From assembly GCA_018239675.1 (NCBI GenBank), contig JAFEGX010000033.1, positions 1 to 51,200 of the forward strand: DNA of 51,200 nt, in the 5' to 3' direction. Every line of letters begins with the position of its first letter. The first letter of the stretch is position 1. Made by a program: the position numbers and the translations under genes. Below the pieces are notes generated by a model, which was not told the origin of the DNA, did not search any database, and saw nothing but the letters and a program-made list of their open reading frames with translations. The stretch comes from Verrucomicrobiota bacterium. Lineage in GTDB: Bacteria > Verrucomicrobiota > Verrucomicrobiia > Opitutales > Opitutaceae. This document shows, piece by piece, positions 17,285 through 26,637 of the stretch.

Positions 17285-20032
17285 TCAGAACTCGCGGGAG
17301 AGCCGAACGTACCAGAAGGCCGGTTCCGCAACGCTCACCCCGGAGTAGTAGCCGGTGCCGAGGTCGAGGTAGCGCGGCGGCGCCTTGTTGAACACGTTGC
17401 GGACACCCACCGTGACCTTGGTGCCCCAGATGCCGTTGTAGCTGACCTGGGGATCGACCCGCCACTGGTCGGCCATCGGGAACTCGGGCACGCCGAGCTG
17501 GCCCGGTACGAATCCGCCGCTCCAGTAAACCCAGACTGAACTGGCCCAGCGGCCTTTCTGCCAGGCGATCGTGCCGGAGCCGCGCCAGAGCGCGAACGGA
17601 TCGTTGCCGTCGAAATCGAACAGCGAGACATTGCCAAGCGAGTCGAGATTGGTCCGCTCGTAGTTCGCGACATAGGTCGCCTCCAGGCCGATCCGGAACT
17701 GGCCGAGCGTCTGGGTCTTCAGCGTGTAGGAGACGCCCAGGTCATAACCGTCGAGCAGTCCCGCATTCGCATTGAACCAATCCGTCGCCACATAGTCGAG
17801 GATGCCGACGGTGTACCCGGCCGAGGCCTCGGCCGCCGTGAGTGGCTTGCGGACGACGCGGCCCGCCGGGAGTCGGAGCTCGTTCGTGAGCGTGAACGCC
17901 GCGGTATCCCGGGTGATCAGGTTCTTCTGCTTGAAGCGGAAGTAGCCGAGATCGAACGTGAGACCCTTGAGCGGCCCCTTCGGGATTTCGATCACCGTGC
18001 CGAGATAGTTCGTGTCGGTCGTCTCCGGCTGAAGGCCCGGGTTGCCGCGCCCGACTGTCTTGATCTGGTTCGCCGGCTGGTCGGGGCGCCGCGGGTCGAC
18101 GGCCTGGGAACCGGTGAAGCTGACGCTGCCCTTGCTGTAGAGGAAAGCCAGGTCCGGCGCCTTGAACGACTGCGAATACGAGCCGCGGACCATGAGCCAG
18201 GAGGTCGGACGGTAGCCGAGGGCCACCTTCGGTTTCGTCGTCGTGCCGAAATCGCTGTAGTCCTCGAATCGAGCGGCGAGCTGCAGCTCGAGCTCGCGGA
18301 GCAGCGGCACTTTCACCTCGGCATAGGCGGACGTGACATTGCGCTTGCCGGTGTAGCCGAAGCCCTCGGCACCGCCGACGACGTTGCCGGTCTCGTTCTC
18401 CAGCGTGCGCACGTCCACAATGCTCTCCTTGCGGAATTCCGTGCCGACCGCGAGGCCGACCATGCCCGCCGGGACCTCGAAGAGATCGCCGCTCACGGAG
18501 GCGTCATAGAGGTTCGCGGTGAACGTCGTCTTCGTCGGGTTGTTGCCCGAGTAGAAGTCGGTCACGCGCGGGTCCTCCGGCCCAAACGGATTGGCGTAGA
18601 GCCTCTGGCCGTCGACGACGATGCCCTTGAGGGCCTGCTGGATGGCCGAGTCGAACGACGTACCCGGGGCGGTATCGGTATAGCTGCCCTGCGCGAACAT
18701 GTACGCGGCCTCCCACGACCAGTCCTTCGGGAGCTTGCCGCCGAGCCCGAAAAGCAGGCGTGGGTAATCCGAGGTCGTGTCGCGCAGCCGCGGGCCGGCG
18801 TTCACCAGCCGGAACGTGCTGAGCTCGATCGCCTGGCCGGCGCTGCCGAAGTAGCGCGTGCCATAGGGATTGTACGGGCTGTCGGCCGGCACCACGAGGC
18901 GGTTGTTGGTGCCGTCGCCCTTGTCCGTCGTCGTGAAGGGCGACGGCGCGGCGCCGTTGACCGCCTCCACGCGGCGGAAGAACAGCTCGGCAAATCCATA
19001 CAGGTTGTCCGAGAACTCGTGACGGATGAACACGCTGATGCCGCGCGAGTCATCCTCGGGGCGCTGGTAGGTGTCCTGCTGGAAGTCATAGTAGCCCACG
19101 CCAGTCGCGCGGGAGGCCGCGAGCGCGCCGGCGGGATTTGGGTCGGTCGTGGGACCGGCGAAGCTGCGCACGGTCGCCGTGCCCGGGATGAAGAAGCGCG
19201 CCGGGAACGAGCTGCTGCTGCGTCCATCGTAGCCGGTCACGAAATTGCCCGTCGGGTCGACCTCGAGCTGCGCGGTCGAGTGGCGGTCGGCCCGGAGATC
19301 CGCCGTGCGGGAGAACGCGAGGTCGACGTCCTTGATGGCATTGCGGTGCGAGAGATCCGCCTGCACCACGAGGTTCGTGCGCCCCGTGGTCGCGCCGGCA
19401 ATGAGGTAGGCCTTCCGCTCGAACGAGTCGGTGCCGAAGGTGTTCCCGAACGACAGGTCGACGCCGACCCCGGTGTAGTCGCGGCGGAGCTTGATGTTCA
19501 GCACGCCGGCCACCGCGTCGGAGCCGTAGATCGCGGACGCGCCGTCCTTCAGGACCTCGATCGCGTCAATGGCGCCGATCGGGATCTGCCGGAGGTCGAT
19601 CACCGACTGGAAGCCGTTGAACGCGCCGGCGCCGGACGGCACCGCGCGGCGGCCGTTGATCAGCACCAGGGTGTTGTTGTTGCCGAGGCCACGGAGATTG
19701 ACCGTGGAGGTGCCGGAGGCGAACCCGTTGCCCGAGCCCTCGGGCACGATGGACTGGCCGTTGTTGAACGGCAGCGCCCGAAGCGCATCGTCCACGGTGC
19801 TGAAGCCCGTGTTCGCGAGTTCCTCCCGGGTGAACCGGATGACGGGACTCGGGGTCTCGGTGTCGAGTCGCTTGATGCGCGAGCCGGTGACCTCGTAGGC
19901 GCCGAGTTGCTGGATGTCTTCCTTCTTTGGTGCCGCCTGCTGGGAAAAGGCGACTCCACTGCTCAAGGCCAAGGCAAGCGCGAGCACAGCCCGACGCCCA
20001 CCCGCCTGTACTAGCGGCATGGATTTGTTCAT
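17285..20032 (-). CDS. TonB-dependent outer-membrane receptor
   Basis: 915 residues from the ATG at 20032 (MNKSMPLVQAGGRRAVLALALALSSGVAFSQQ, a signal peptide). Residues about 50-190 form the plug: TGSRIKR start, DALRALPFNNGQ, TVNLRGLGNNNTLVLINGRR, IGAIDAIEVLKDGASAIYGSDAVAGVLNI. The rest is a 22-strand-type barrel ending in the LSREF aromatic terminus required for BAM insertion. The plug is of the kind common in carbohydrate- and peptide-scavenging receptors of Proteobacteria and Opitutaceae; no N-terminal carboxypeptidase-like domain is seen. An upstream repeat pair resembles those before the neighbouring LytS/LytTR operon, so that system may regulate it. Confidence 0.93.
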   Translation of the reverse strand: MNKSMPLVQAGGRRAVLALALALSSGVAFSQQAAPKKEDIQQLGAYEVTGSRIKRLDTETPSPVIRFTREELANTGFSTVDDALRALPFNNGQSIVPEGSGNGFASGTSTVNLRGLGNNNTLVLINGRRAVPSGAGAFNGFQSVIDLRQIPIGAIDAIEVLKDGASAIYGSDAVAGVLNIKLRRDYTGVGVDLSFGNTFGTDSFERKAYLIAGATTGRTNLVVQADLSHRNAIKDVDLAFSRTADLRADRHSTAQLEVDPTGNFVTGYDGRSSSSFPARFFIPGTATVRSFAGPTTDPNPAGALAASRATGVGYYDFQQDTYQRPEDDSRGISVFIRHEFSDNLYGFAELFFRRVEAVNGAAPSPFTTTDKGDGTNNRLVVPADSPYNPYGTRYFGSAGQAIELSTFRLVNAGPRLRDTTSDYPRLLFGLGGKLPKDWSWEAAYMFAQGSYTDTAPGTSFDSAIQQALKGIVVDGQRLYANPFGPEDPRVTDFYSGNNPTKTTFTANLYDASVSGDLFEVPAGMVGLAVGTEFRKESIVDVRTLENETGNVVGGAEGFGYTGKRNVTSAYAEVKVPLLRELELQLAARFEDYSDFGTTTKPKVALGYRPTSWLMVRGSYSQSFKAPDLAFLYSKGSVSFTGSQAVDPRRPDQPANQIKTVGRGNPGLQPETTDTNYLGTVIEIPKGPLKGLTFDLGYFRFKQKNLITRDTAAFTLTNELRLPAGRVVRKPLTAAEASAGYTVGILDYVATDWFNANAGLLDGYDLGVSYTLKTQTLGQFRIGLEATYVANYERTNLDSLGNVSLFDFDGNDPFALWRGSGTIAWQKGRWASSVWVYWSGGFVPGQLGVPEFPMADQWRVDPQVSYNGIWGTKVTVGVRNVFNKAPPRYLDLGTGYYSGVSVAEPAFWYVRLSREF

Positions 20033-20185
20033 GGGTTTGGTTGGTGTTCCAGGATCGCGCCAGCAGCTGGACGGCCGGCCGTGTCCCGTGGCGCGAGCAA
20101 TCCCGGTCACTCCAACCTCTCAACGTGTTTGCGATCACTTCGCCTTCGTCCGCGCCAAATCGACCACCGACCGCGCCGAAAATCT

Positions 20186-20216
20186 GCGACATAAACGGCC
20201 AAACGGAGACGAACTG
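20186..20216 (-). promoter_or_regulatory. Candidate LytTR-binding site upstream of the TonB receptor
   Basis: On the plus strand the site reads GCGACATAAACGG, CCAAACG, then GAGACGAACTG. Its second half matches the half-site GCGACGAACGG found upstream of the LytS/LytTR operon at 9 of 11 positions; the first half carries a two-base insertion. Total length is 31 bp against 32 bp there. It lies 154 bases before the receptor start. Confidence 0.45.
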
Positions 20217-20240
20217 AGCCGAATTGCGGTCGAGCCGCGA

Positions 20241-20987
20241 CTATTCCGGCGCCAAATGCGCCGTGGCCACCTCGCGCCAGCGAAGCGAGTTTCCCGCCTT
20301 CGCGACGAGCGGCATCGGCACCGGATCCAGCGCCACCCACCTCGCTTTCACGATCTTCTCATCGGTCAGGGTGGCGGTCGCCAATGCCATGGGATCCTCC
20401 CGCCACAACCGGGAGAAACGCCGCGGCCGCCGCCACCCCGGGTCCAGCACCTCGACGCCGTCGGTCGTCTCGTAAACCAGAACCGTGTGGCCGCGAAGGC
20501 CGGCAGCAGTCTCGGTGTAGCACGACAGCAACCGGGGGCGCGTACCCTGGTCCCCGCGCTCCACCTTGGCCCGCCAGCGCGCGATGCACTCGAGGAAGCA
20601 TCCGTTCGGCAGCGGTGAGTTCGCCACCGGCGCCGCCGGCCGCTCAACCACTGAAACTTCCCGATGCCGCACGAATCCTGGCTCGATCGCCGCGAGGAGC
20701 GGCGCCAGGTCCGCTTTGTCGGCGTCGGCATGGTTGCGGTACAGGGACAGGCTCTGCGTGCCCTCGCTGGGGACATAGAACCAAAGGATGCCACCCTGTT
20801 CGAAGACCAGCGCGTCGAACCGCGCCGGATAGGCGCTGTGACGGTGGCGGTTTTCGATCCGAATCACCTCCGCCCACGTGTCCGGACCCAGCAGGTCACG
20901 GGCGCGCCATACATCCTGCGACGGCGACGACGCGCCCGCGGCCAGCGGGACCAGGACGCACCAGATCAGTCGGCGGAGAAACGTCAC
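20241..20987 (-). CDS. Secreted protein of unknown function
   Basis: 248 residues from a GTG at 20987, with an N-terminal signal peptide (TFLRRLIWCVLVPLAAGAS). No family is recognised. Visible features are a mixed alpha/beta mature part, two cysteines in NGCFLECIARW and one in LLSCYTETAAG, and a segment HTVLVYETTDGVEVLDPGWRR that could suggest a transglutaminase/papain-like or bacteriocin-peptidase-like layout; the Cys-His-Asp order is not demonstrable. It lies 122 bases after the LytTR regulator gene and 208 bases before the TonB receptor, and has its own candidate LytTR site, so it probably acts in the envelope with them. Confidence 0.7.
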   Translation of the reverse strand: MTFLRRLIWCVLVPLAAGASSPSQDVWRARDLLGPDTWAEVIRIENRHRHSAYPARFDALVFEQGGILWFYVPSEGTQSLSLYRNHADADKADLAPLLAAIEPGFVRHREVSVVERPAAPVANSPLPNGCFLECIARWRAKVERGDQGTRPRLLSCYTETAAGLRGHTVLVYETTDGVEVLDPGWRRPRRFSRLWREDPMALATATLTDEKIVKARWVALDPVPMPLVAKAGNSLRWREVATAHLAPE

Positions 20988-21028
20988 GCCGCACAGAACC
21001 GCGCGGCGCCGCGACCGGTCGCAGAAAT

Positions 21029-21060
21029 GCGATCAAGCGCGCCAACTTTGCGGCCAACGC
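21029..21060 (-). promoter_or_regulatory. Candidate LytTR-binding site upstream of the secreted unknown
   Basis: Two 11-bp units, GCGATCAAGCG (21029-21039) and GCGGCCAACGC (21050-21060), spaced 21 bp start to start. Each differs at three positions from the GCGAYGAACGG unit found upstream of the kinase operon, with the same spacing and orientation. Weaker than the kinase-operon site. Confidence 0.35.
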
Positions 21061-21109
21061 CAGCCGGACCGGGCCGGGAGCGACGAACCCGACCGGGGCG
21101 CGGCGCCGG

Positions 21110-21933
<824 letters not shown>

Positions 21934-21937
<4 letters not shown>

Positions 21938-23007
21938 GTGCGGTAGGGTAAGACGATTTGGACCGAGACTCCCCGTCCCGGTTCGCTGCGCAGGGTCAGC
22001 TGGCCGTGCGAGCCGTAGAGCTTGGCGAGGCGCTCGCGGGTGTTCGCGAGGCCGATGCCCTCCTTGGCGCGCACGGAGCCGTCGAAGCCCGCGCCATCAT
22101 CGCGGACCTCCAGATGGAGCTTCTCGCTCTCGACGCGGCCGGCGATCTCGACCAGGCCCGGCCCGGCCTTGGGCGCGATGCCGTGGAGGATGGCGTTCTC
22201 GACGATGGGCTGGAGCAGCAGGTTCGGGATCCGGGCCTGCATCGCGTCGGGCGGGATCGCGATCGACACCTTAAGCCGGTCCGAGAAACGCGCCTGCTGG
22301 ATCTCGAGGTAGCGCTCGAGGAAGTCCATCTCCTGCCGCAGCGTGATCTCCTGCACGCCGGTGTTGTCGAGGGACATCCGCAGCAGCGTGCTGAGGCGCG
22401 CGACGAGATTGACGGCCTCGTCATTCTTGTTCTCGCGGACGAGCACGGAGATGGTGTTCAAGGTGTTGAACAGGAAGTGGGGGTGCATCTGTTGACGCAG
22501 CGCCTTGAGCTCGGTTTCAATCAGCCGCGCCTCCAGCTGCGCCGCGCGCACCTCTTCGGTGCGGTACTTGCGGTAGATCTCAGCGCTGAAGCCGAAGGCC
22601 AGCACAGCCCAGTAGAAGGCCATGTCCACAATGTTGCGGCCCCAGAAATTGTTCAGGCACAGCTGCCAAAAATCCTGAAAGCTCTCGCCAAACACGATCA
22701 CCCAGCCGGCCATCCGCCCGATGAAAAAGTCGGCCATCACCACGAAGCTCGCGACGAAGTGGAAGGCCAGCCCGCCCACCCATCGCCCCGAGCCGAGCGG
22801 CACCAGCTCGCGCAGCCGGAGGATGAACGGGGCCATCGCGGCCCACATGACCGCCCGGACAAACTGCGGGAAAGCCACCTCGATGAAGTCGATCGGCTTC
22901 ATCATGTTGTTCACCCGCGTATTGAAATACGCCTCGATCGCCAGCACCGCGCCGACAAACAGCCACATCGCGGCCAGGGTGAAGAGCTTGAACCAGCGGC
23001 GCTGCAT
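21934..23007 (-). CDS. LytS/YehU-type membrane histidine kinase
   Basis: 357 residues. Four hydrophobic segments in the first 145 residues, a coiled linker (EEVRAAQLEARLIETELKALRQQ), then the His_kinase domain with MHPHFLFNTLNTISVLV (phospho-acceptor His177) and a HATPase domain (LLLQPIVENAILHGIAPK, DDGAGFDG, GIGLANTRERLAKLYG). The family signals to LytTR regulators, and the regulator gene follows with a four-base overlap. The TM domain is short and has no named sensory module, so the stimulus is unknown. A direct-repeat pair 62 bases upstream suggests autoregulation. Confidence 0.94.
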
Positions 23008-23068
23008 GGGACGACGGGCGGGTTCTTCGCCCCGTTCCGCGCCGACTCAAGTGGATAAGCTCAGTTTT

Positions 23069-23100
23069 GCGACGAACGGCCAAAAAACCGCGATGAACGG
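23069..23100 (-). promoter_or_regulatory. Candidate LytTR-binding site upstream of the kinase operon
   Basis: Two 11-bp direct repeats, GCGACGAACGG (23069-23079) and GCGATGAACGG (23090-23100), differ at one base and are spaced 21 bp start to start, the geometry expected for a LytTR dimer. The site is 62 bases before the kinase start, suggesting autoregulation. Confidence 0.6.
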
Positions 23101-23131
23101 CGGCTAGATGCGCCGGAGCCTGCGACGAATT

Positions 23132-24106
23132 TCAGGAGGCAAACCGCCGGCAGTCGACCGTCGGGTCAAATCCCACTCCCGACCTGAGGTGATCAACCCA
23201 CTGGCGCGCAAGCCAGGGCGCCAGCAATACTCCCTTGGACCCGAGGCCGTTGAGCACACCCAGCGCGGGTTGCGCCGGATGCCGCCCCGCCGCCGGTCTC
23301 CGGTCGGGCAGCTGCACCCGCACGCCGGCCCACTGCTCACGCACGGCGAACGGCCGCGCCAACAGGTCCGCCGCGCTTTCCTCCAGCCGAGCCCGCCCCA
23401 CCGCGCTCGTTTCGGGCGAGTCACATCCGGGTTCGTGCGTTGCTCCCACCAACGCCGTGCGTTCGTCCAGCGGGCAGACCCAGTGCCGGCGGTTCAGGAT
23501 CACTCCGGGCTCGAGACCCGTGGTCTCCACCAACAGCACCTCGCCGCGAGAGCGCTCCCACGGGACAAATCCGAACGCTGCGGTGCCGCGACCAGCGCAG
23601 TCGATCACGAGCTCCCGCCGCGAAATCTCGGCCGTCCAGTCGCAAGCTGCTTCACACAGCCGGCCCGAGGCTCGCCAATGCTCGCGCGCGGCGGAGAGCA
23701 GCACGGGCAGGTCGACGCGGGCGGCGCCTTCGATCCAGAACCCGTCGTCATCCGCCAATCCCGCCCAGGGCGCAAGTTCTCCCCGGGCACGTTTTTCGTG
23801 GAAGACGCGGCGCTCGCGCTCGTCGGCGAAGCGCCGCCGCACACGCATCTCGTGCCAGAGTTTCCGCCCCAGCCTTGACTCGATCCGGCCGTAAGCGTCG
23901 CGAGCCAGCGGACGGAGTTCCGCGACGCGCCAGCTTTCCACCAGACGCCGGCCCGTGACCGGGTTCACGATGCCGGCAGCGACGCGAGAGGCCGCAACGC
24001 CGTGACCGGCATCGGCAATTTCGAAAGGCAGGCCTGCAACCTCTAGCTCCCACGCCAGCAGCGTGCCGGCGAGCCCCTGGCCAACGATCAGGATAGGCGC
24101 AGCCAC
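23132..24106 (-). CDS. FAD-dependent oxidoreductase (DAO family)
   Basis: 324 residues from a GTG at 24106. The N-terminus is a Rossmann dinucleotide-binding motif (ILIVGQGLAGTLLAWELEVAGLPFEIAD), followed by AASRVAAGIVNPVTGRRLVESW, as in D-amino-acid oxidase, ThiO and MnmC-C type enzymes. Further family features are VIDCAGRGTAAFGFVPWERSRGEVLLVET, and the C-terminal flavin-contact loop LGVLNGLGSKGVLLAPWLARQWVDHL. The substrate is probably a secondary or primary amine but is not identifiable. It is the last gene after the slyD-like and ppgK-like genes, starting 15 bases after the glucokinase stop. Confidence 0.85.
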   Translation of the reverse strand: MAAPILIVGQGLAGTLLAWELEVAGLPFEIADAGHGVAASRVAAGIVNPVTGRRLVESWRVAELRPLARDAYGRIESRLGRKLWHEMRVRRRFADERERRVFHEKRARGELAPWAGLADDDGFWIEGAARVDLPVLLSAAREHWRASGRLCEAACDWTAEISRRELVIDCAGRGTAAFGFVPWERSRGEVLLVETTGLEPGVILNRRHWVCPLDERTALVGATHEPGCDSPETSAVGRARLEESAADLLARPFAVREQWAGVRVQLPDRRPAAGRHPAQPALGVLNGLGSKGVLLAPWLARQWVDHLRSGVGFDPTVDCRRFAS

Positions 24107-24121
24107 CGCGGCGCAATCCGG

Positions 24122-24862
24122 CTACCTGAGGTTGTGGCGATCGTACGAGAGCGCAGCTCCGACGATGCCCGCCTCGTTGAGGAACTTCGCCGGCACCATC
24201 TTGGCGCGCGGCTTCACGTACTTGAAATACTTTCGGCTCTTCGCGCTCACGCCGCCGCCGACGATGATCAGCTCGGGCCAGAGAAGTCGCTCCAGGGTCC
24301 GGATGTAGTCACCCAGCTCGGTGCCCCACTCCTCCCACGAGAGGTCGCGGCGCTTGCGGGCCGAGGACGACACAAATTTCTCAGCGGATTTTCCCCGGAT
24401 CGGGAAATGGCCCAGTTCGCACGGCACCACCAGGCCGTGGTAGCAGAGCGCCGATCCGATGCCGGTGCCCAGGGTGAGCAGCAGGGTCTTGCCCTTGAAC
24501 CGGCGCCCCGCGCCAAAGGTCATCTCGGCCAGCGCCGCCGCCGCCGCGTCATTGGTGATCGTGACCGGGCAACGCGTGGCCTTGCCGAACAGCTTGCCGG
24601 CGTCGCAGCCGATGAAGCGCTTGTGGAGATTGGCCGACGTGTAGAGTTTCGACCCCTCCACCACGCCCGGGAATCCGATCCCAATGGGTCCGCGCCAGCT
24701 GAAGTGCTGTGCAATCTCGGCCACGATTTTGGCGGCCCGCTCCGGGGTCACAATCTTCGGCGTCTCGATGCGGAAACGCTCGGCCAGCAGCCGGCCGGTA
24801 TTGATGTCAACTGGCGCGCCCTTCAGCGCGGAACCACCAATGTCGATGCCGAGGACTTTCAT
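24122..24862 (-). CDS. ppgK: Polyphosphate glucokinase-like ROK protein
   Basis: 246 residues from the ATG at 24862 ([19 protein letters not shown]). ROK/ASKHA features: phosphate-1 loop [24 protein letters not shown], phosphate-2 [31 protein letters not shown] and adenosine site [15 protein letters not shown]. The last two segments are typical of polyphosphate glucokinases, which phosphorylate glucose from polyP and/or ATP, rather than of ROK repressors; no DNA-binding domain is present. The zinc-binding cysteines of many ROK sugar kinases are missing, as usual for PpgK. It sits in an apparent operon with slyD-like and FAD oxidoreductase genes. Confidence 0.85.
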   Translation of the reverse strand: MKVLGIDIGGSALKGAPVDINTGRLLAERFRIETPKIVTPERAAKIVAEIAQHFSWRGPIGIGFPGVVEGSKLYTSANLHKRFIGCDAGKLFGKATRCPVTITNDAAAAALAEMTFGAGRRFKGKTLLLTLGTGIGSALCYHGLVVPCELGHFPIRGKSAEKFVSSSARKRRDLSWEEWGTELGDYIRTLERLLWPELIIVGGGVSAKSRKYFKYVKPRAKMVPAKFLNEAGIVGAALSYDRHNLR

Positions 24863-24888
24863 GGCTCCATCATGGGGCGGTCCTTCGC

Positions 24889-25380
24889 CTAGTGGCAATG
24901 CTCGCGTCCATCCGCCCCATGTGCGTGGCCATGTTCCATTTCCTCGGTCGTCGCGGCCCGCGCCACCAGCACCTCCACCTCAAAGGTCAAGTCGACGCCG
25001 GCCAGCGGGTGATTGGCATCAAGCGTGACGTCGTCGCCGTCGATCGCGACCACCGTGACAATCGGCGCGCCCCGGTCCGAACCCGCCTGAAACTGTTCGC
25101 CGAGCTTCAGTTCACCGTCCACCGGAAGCTGTTTGCGCTTCACCTTGCGAACCTGGTTGGGGTCGTGCATCCCATAGGCTTCGGCCGCCGGCACCTGGAC
25201 CCGGGTTTTGGCCCCGGCCACCGTCTCGCGCAGGCGAACGTCCAGTCCATCGATGATCTGGCCCGCACCCTCGAGATAGGTGATGGGCTCGCCACCCGCC
25301 GACGTGTCGAGCACGCGCCCCGAGGGATCACGAAGCGTGTAGTGAAAGGAGACAACGCGGCGGTTTGTCGGGCTGGTCAT
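24889..25380 (-). CDS. slyD: FKBP-type peptidyl-prolyl isomerase, SlyD-like
   Basis: 163 residues from the ATG at 25380 ([18 protein letters not shown]). The FKBP half with the IF-domain insertion is clear: [45 protein letters not shown], then [25 protein letters not shown], the SlyD signature. The C-terminal tail is short but keeps a His/Cys-rich metal-binding end ([14 protein letters not shown]). Such proteins assist folding and deliver nickel in some bacteria. The first gene of the slyD-ppgK-oxidoreductase cluster, 26 bases before ppgK. Confidence 0.9.
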   Translation of the reverse strand: MTSPTNRRVVSFHYTLRDPSGRVLDTSAGGEPITYLEGAGQIIDGLDVRLRETVAGAKTRVQVPAAEAYGMHDPNQVRKVKRKQLPVDGELKLGEQFQAGSDRGAPIVTVVAIDGDDVTLDANHPLAGVDLTFEVEVLVARAATTEEMEHGHAHGADGREHCH

Positions 25381-25434
25381 GGACTCCCCATCCAAGCCAG
25401 AACCGCCGCATTGTCCAAAGGCATTTTTCCATCG

Positions 25435-26148
25435 CTAGGCGCGCGAGCCACAGCCCGATCCTGGCAACGAACTCTCCTTCCATGCAAACGGCCCGGCTGA
25501 GTCCAGGTACTCTGATTTGAATCCATCCTCGGCTGCCTTCCAAAAAGAGACGTCTTCCCGCAGCCGCGACACCAGCTTTTCCAGTTGGTCGCCCGGCAGA
25601 CTGCGTTCGGAGTCGAGGCAAACGACCCCGATCACTTGTTGATCTCGCTTAAGCGGCACTGCGACCATGCTGCGTGCCCGATCCGCGAGATCGCACTCCG
25701 TGCCGAGTTTCGCCGCGGCCCAGTCTCCGACCACAATCTCGTGTCCTTCCAGGTAAGCCCGGCCCGCGAGAGTGCGGTGGGTGGGAAGAAACCGCCACCG
25801 CCTCGAGCCATCTTCTTTCTTTGAGCGCCACAATACCCTCAGCACGTCATCCGACGACGGCACAAGCAGGGACAGTCTCACCGAAGCGTGCAAACTACGT
25901 TCGATACTGGCCTGGGTTTCCCTCGTCACCCGCTCCAGCTGGTCGGCGACGCTTCTGACCAATTTACGATTGCGCCGCAATTCGAGCAATACGGCGAACA
26001 ACACCTGCCCAACCAAAGCCATGACGATCGCCCAGTATTGGCCGTTGTGCTTGGCCAGATAGCAGGCGGTCAATCCGAAGACGATGCCGTAGAGCAGAAC
26101 CAGTCGGCCCACCAAACGGCGACTTAATGCCAGGCGCCCAGGGATCAT
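25435..26148 (-). CDS. Membrane-anchored GAF-domain protein
   Basis: 237 residues from the ATG at 26148 (MIPGRLALSRR). Two adjacent TM helices (LVGRLVLLYGIVFGLTACYL and YWAIVMALVGQVLFAVLLEL), a coiled-coil linker (RSVADQLERVTRETQASIERSL), then a GAF-like domain (RTLAGRAYLEGHEIVVGDW.., MVAVPLKRDQQVIGVVCLDSERSL). There is no kinase, cyclase or HTH output domain. Its ATG overlaps the stop of the upstream small membrane protein gene by four bases, so the two are co-translated and probably form a complex. The function is unknown; a signalling or stress sensor is a guess. Confidence 0.75.
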   Translation of the reverse strand: MIPGRLALSRRLVGRLVLLYGIVFGLTACYLAKHNGQYWAIVMALVGQVLFAVLLELRRNRKLVRSVADQLERVTRETQASIERSLHASVRLSLLVPSSDDVLRVLWRSKKEDGSRRWRFLPTHRTLAGRAYLEGHEIVVGDWAAAKLGTECDLADRARSMVAVPLKRDQQVIGVVCLDSERSLPGDQLEKLVSRLREDVSFWKAAEDGFKSEYLDSAGPFAWKESSLPGSGCGSRA

Positions 26149-26471
26149 GTCGTCTTTTTCCTCCCGGTGAAGAACTGCTCGATTGTCGTCGACCAGGTGA
26201 GGCCGGAGACGAATGCCCCGGCAAAGTCGGCCGGCCGAATCATTCCCGCGGTCACCAGTGCCGCCCCGAGCATCCCCAGGATCGTTCGCAAGGCCACCAC
26301 CACCAGCGGCCAATCCAGCCGGATGGTCCATTGTCGGTTCGGGCTGAATAGCTCCGAGTCAATGGCTGGCAGAATTCGGCAGAGCTGGTAAACCACGACC
26401 GCCACGGCTCCGGCTGCGCCGGAGCCCGCATTGAACCAAACATCGGAATGGACAGCAGGTGATTCGGTCAT
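26145..26471 (-). CDS. Small membrane protein paired with the GAF protein
   Basis: 108 residues from the ATG at 26471 (MTESPAVHSDVWFNAGSG). Predicted helices are GAAGAVAVVVYQLCRILP, LDWPLVVVALRTILGMLGAALV and possibly FAGAFVSGLTWSTTIEQF. A basic tail (GRKKTT) ends it. No known family is recognised. The four-base overlap with the next gene argues for a common function with the GAF protein. The spacer up to the ABC permease gene shows nothing else. Confidence 0.6.
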   Translation of the reverse strand: MTESPAVHSDVWFNAGSGAAGAVAVVVYQLCRILPAIDSELFSPNRQWTIRLDWPLVVVALRTILGMLGAALVTAGMIRPADFAGAFVSGLTWSTTIEQFFTGRKKTT

Positions 26472-26637
26472 GTTGACGAGGTCGGTCGGAAGCATCGGCC
26501 GTCGGCCGGCGTCAGCGATGGATCCTGGGGCAACGCGCGGGACCATGGTTCATCGGGCCGCGAGTTCGGCGCGGATCCACTAACCGCACAAGGCCTGATT
26601 TGGTCACACGCGGCGCCGGCCGCACGGTCACCTGTTC

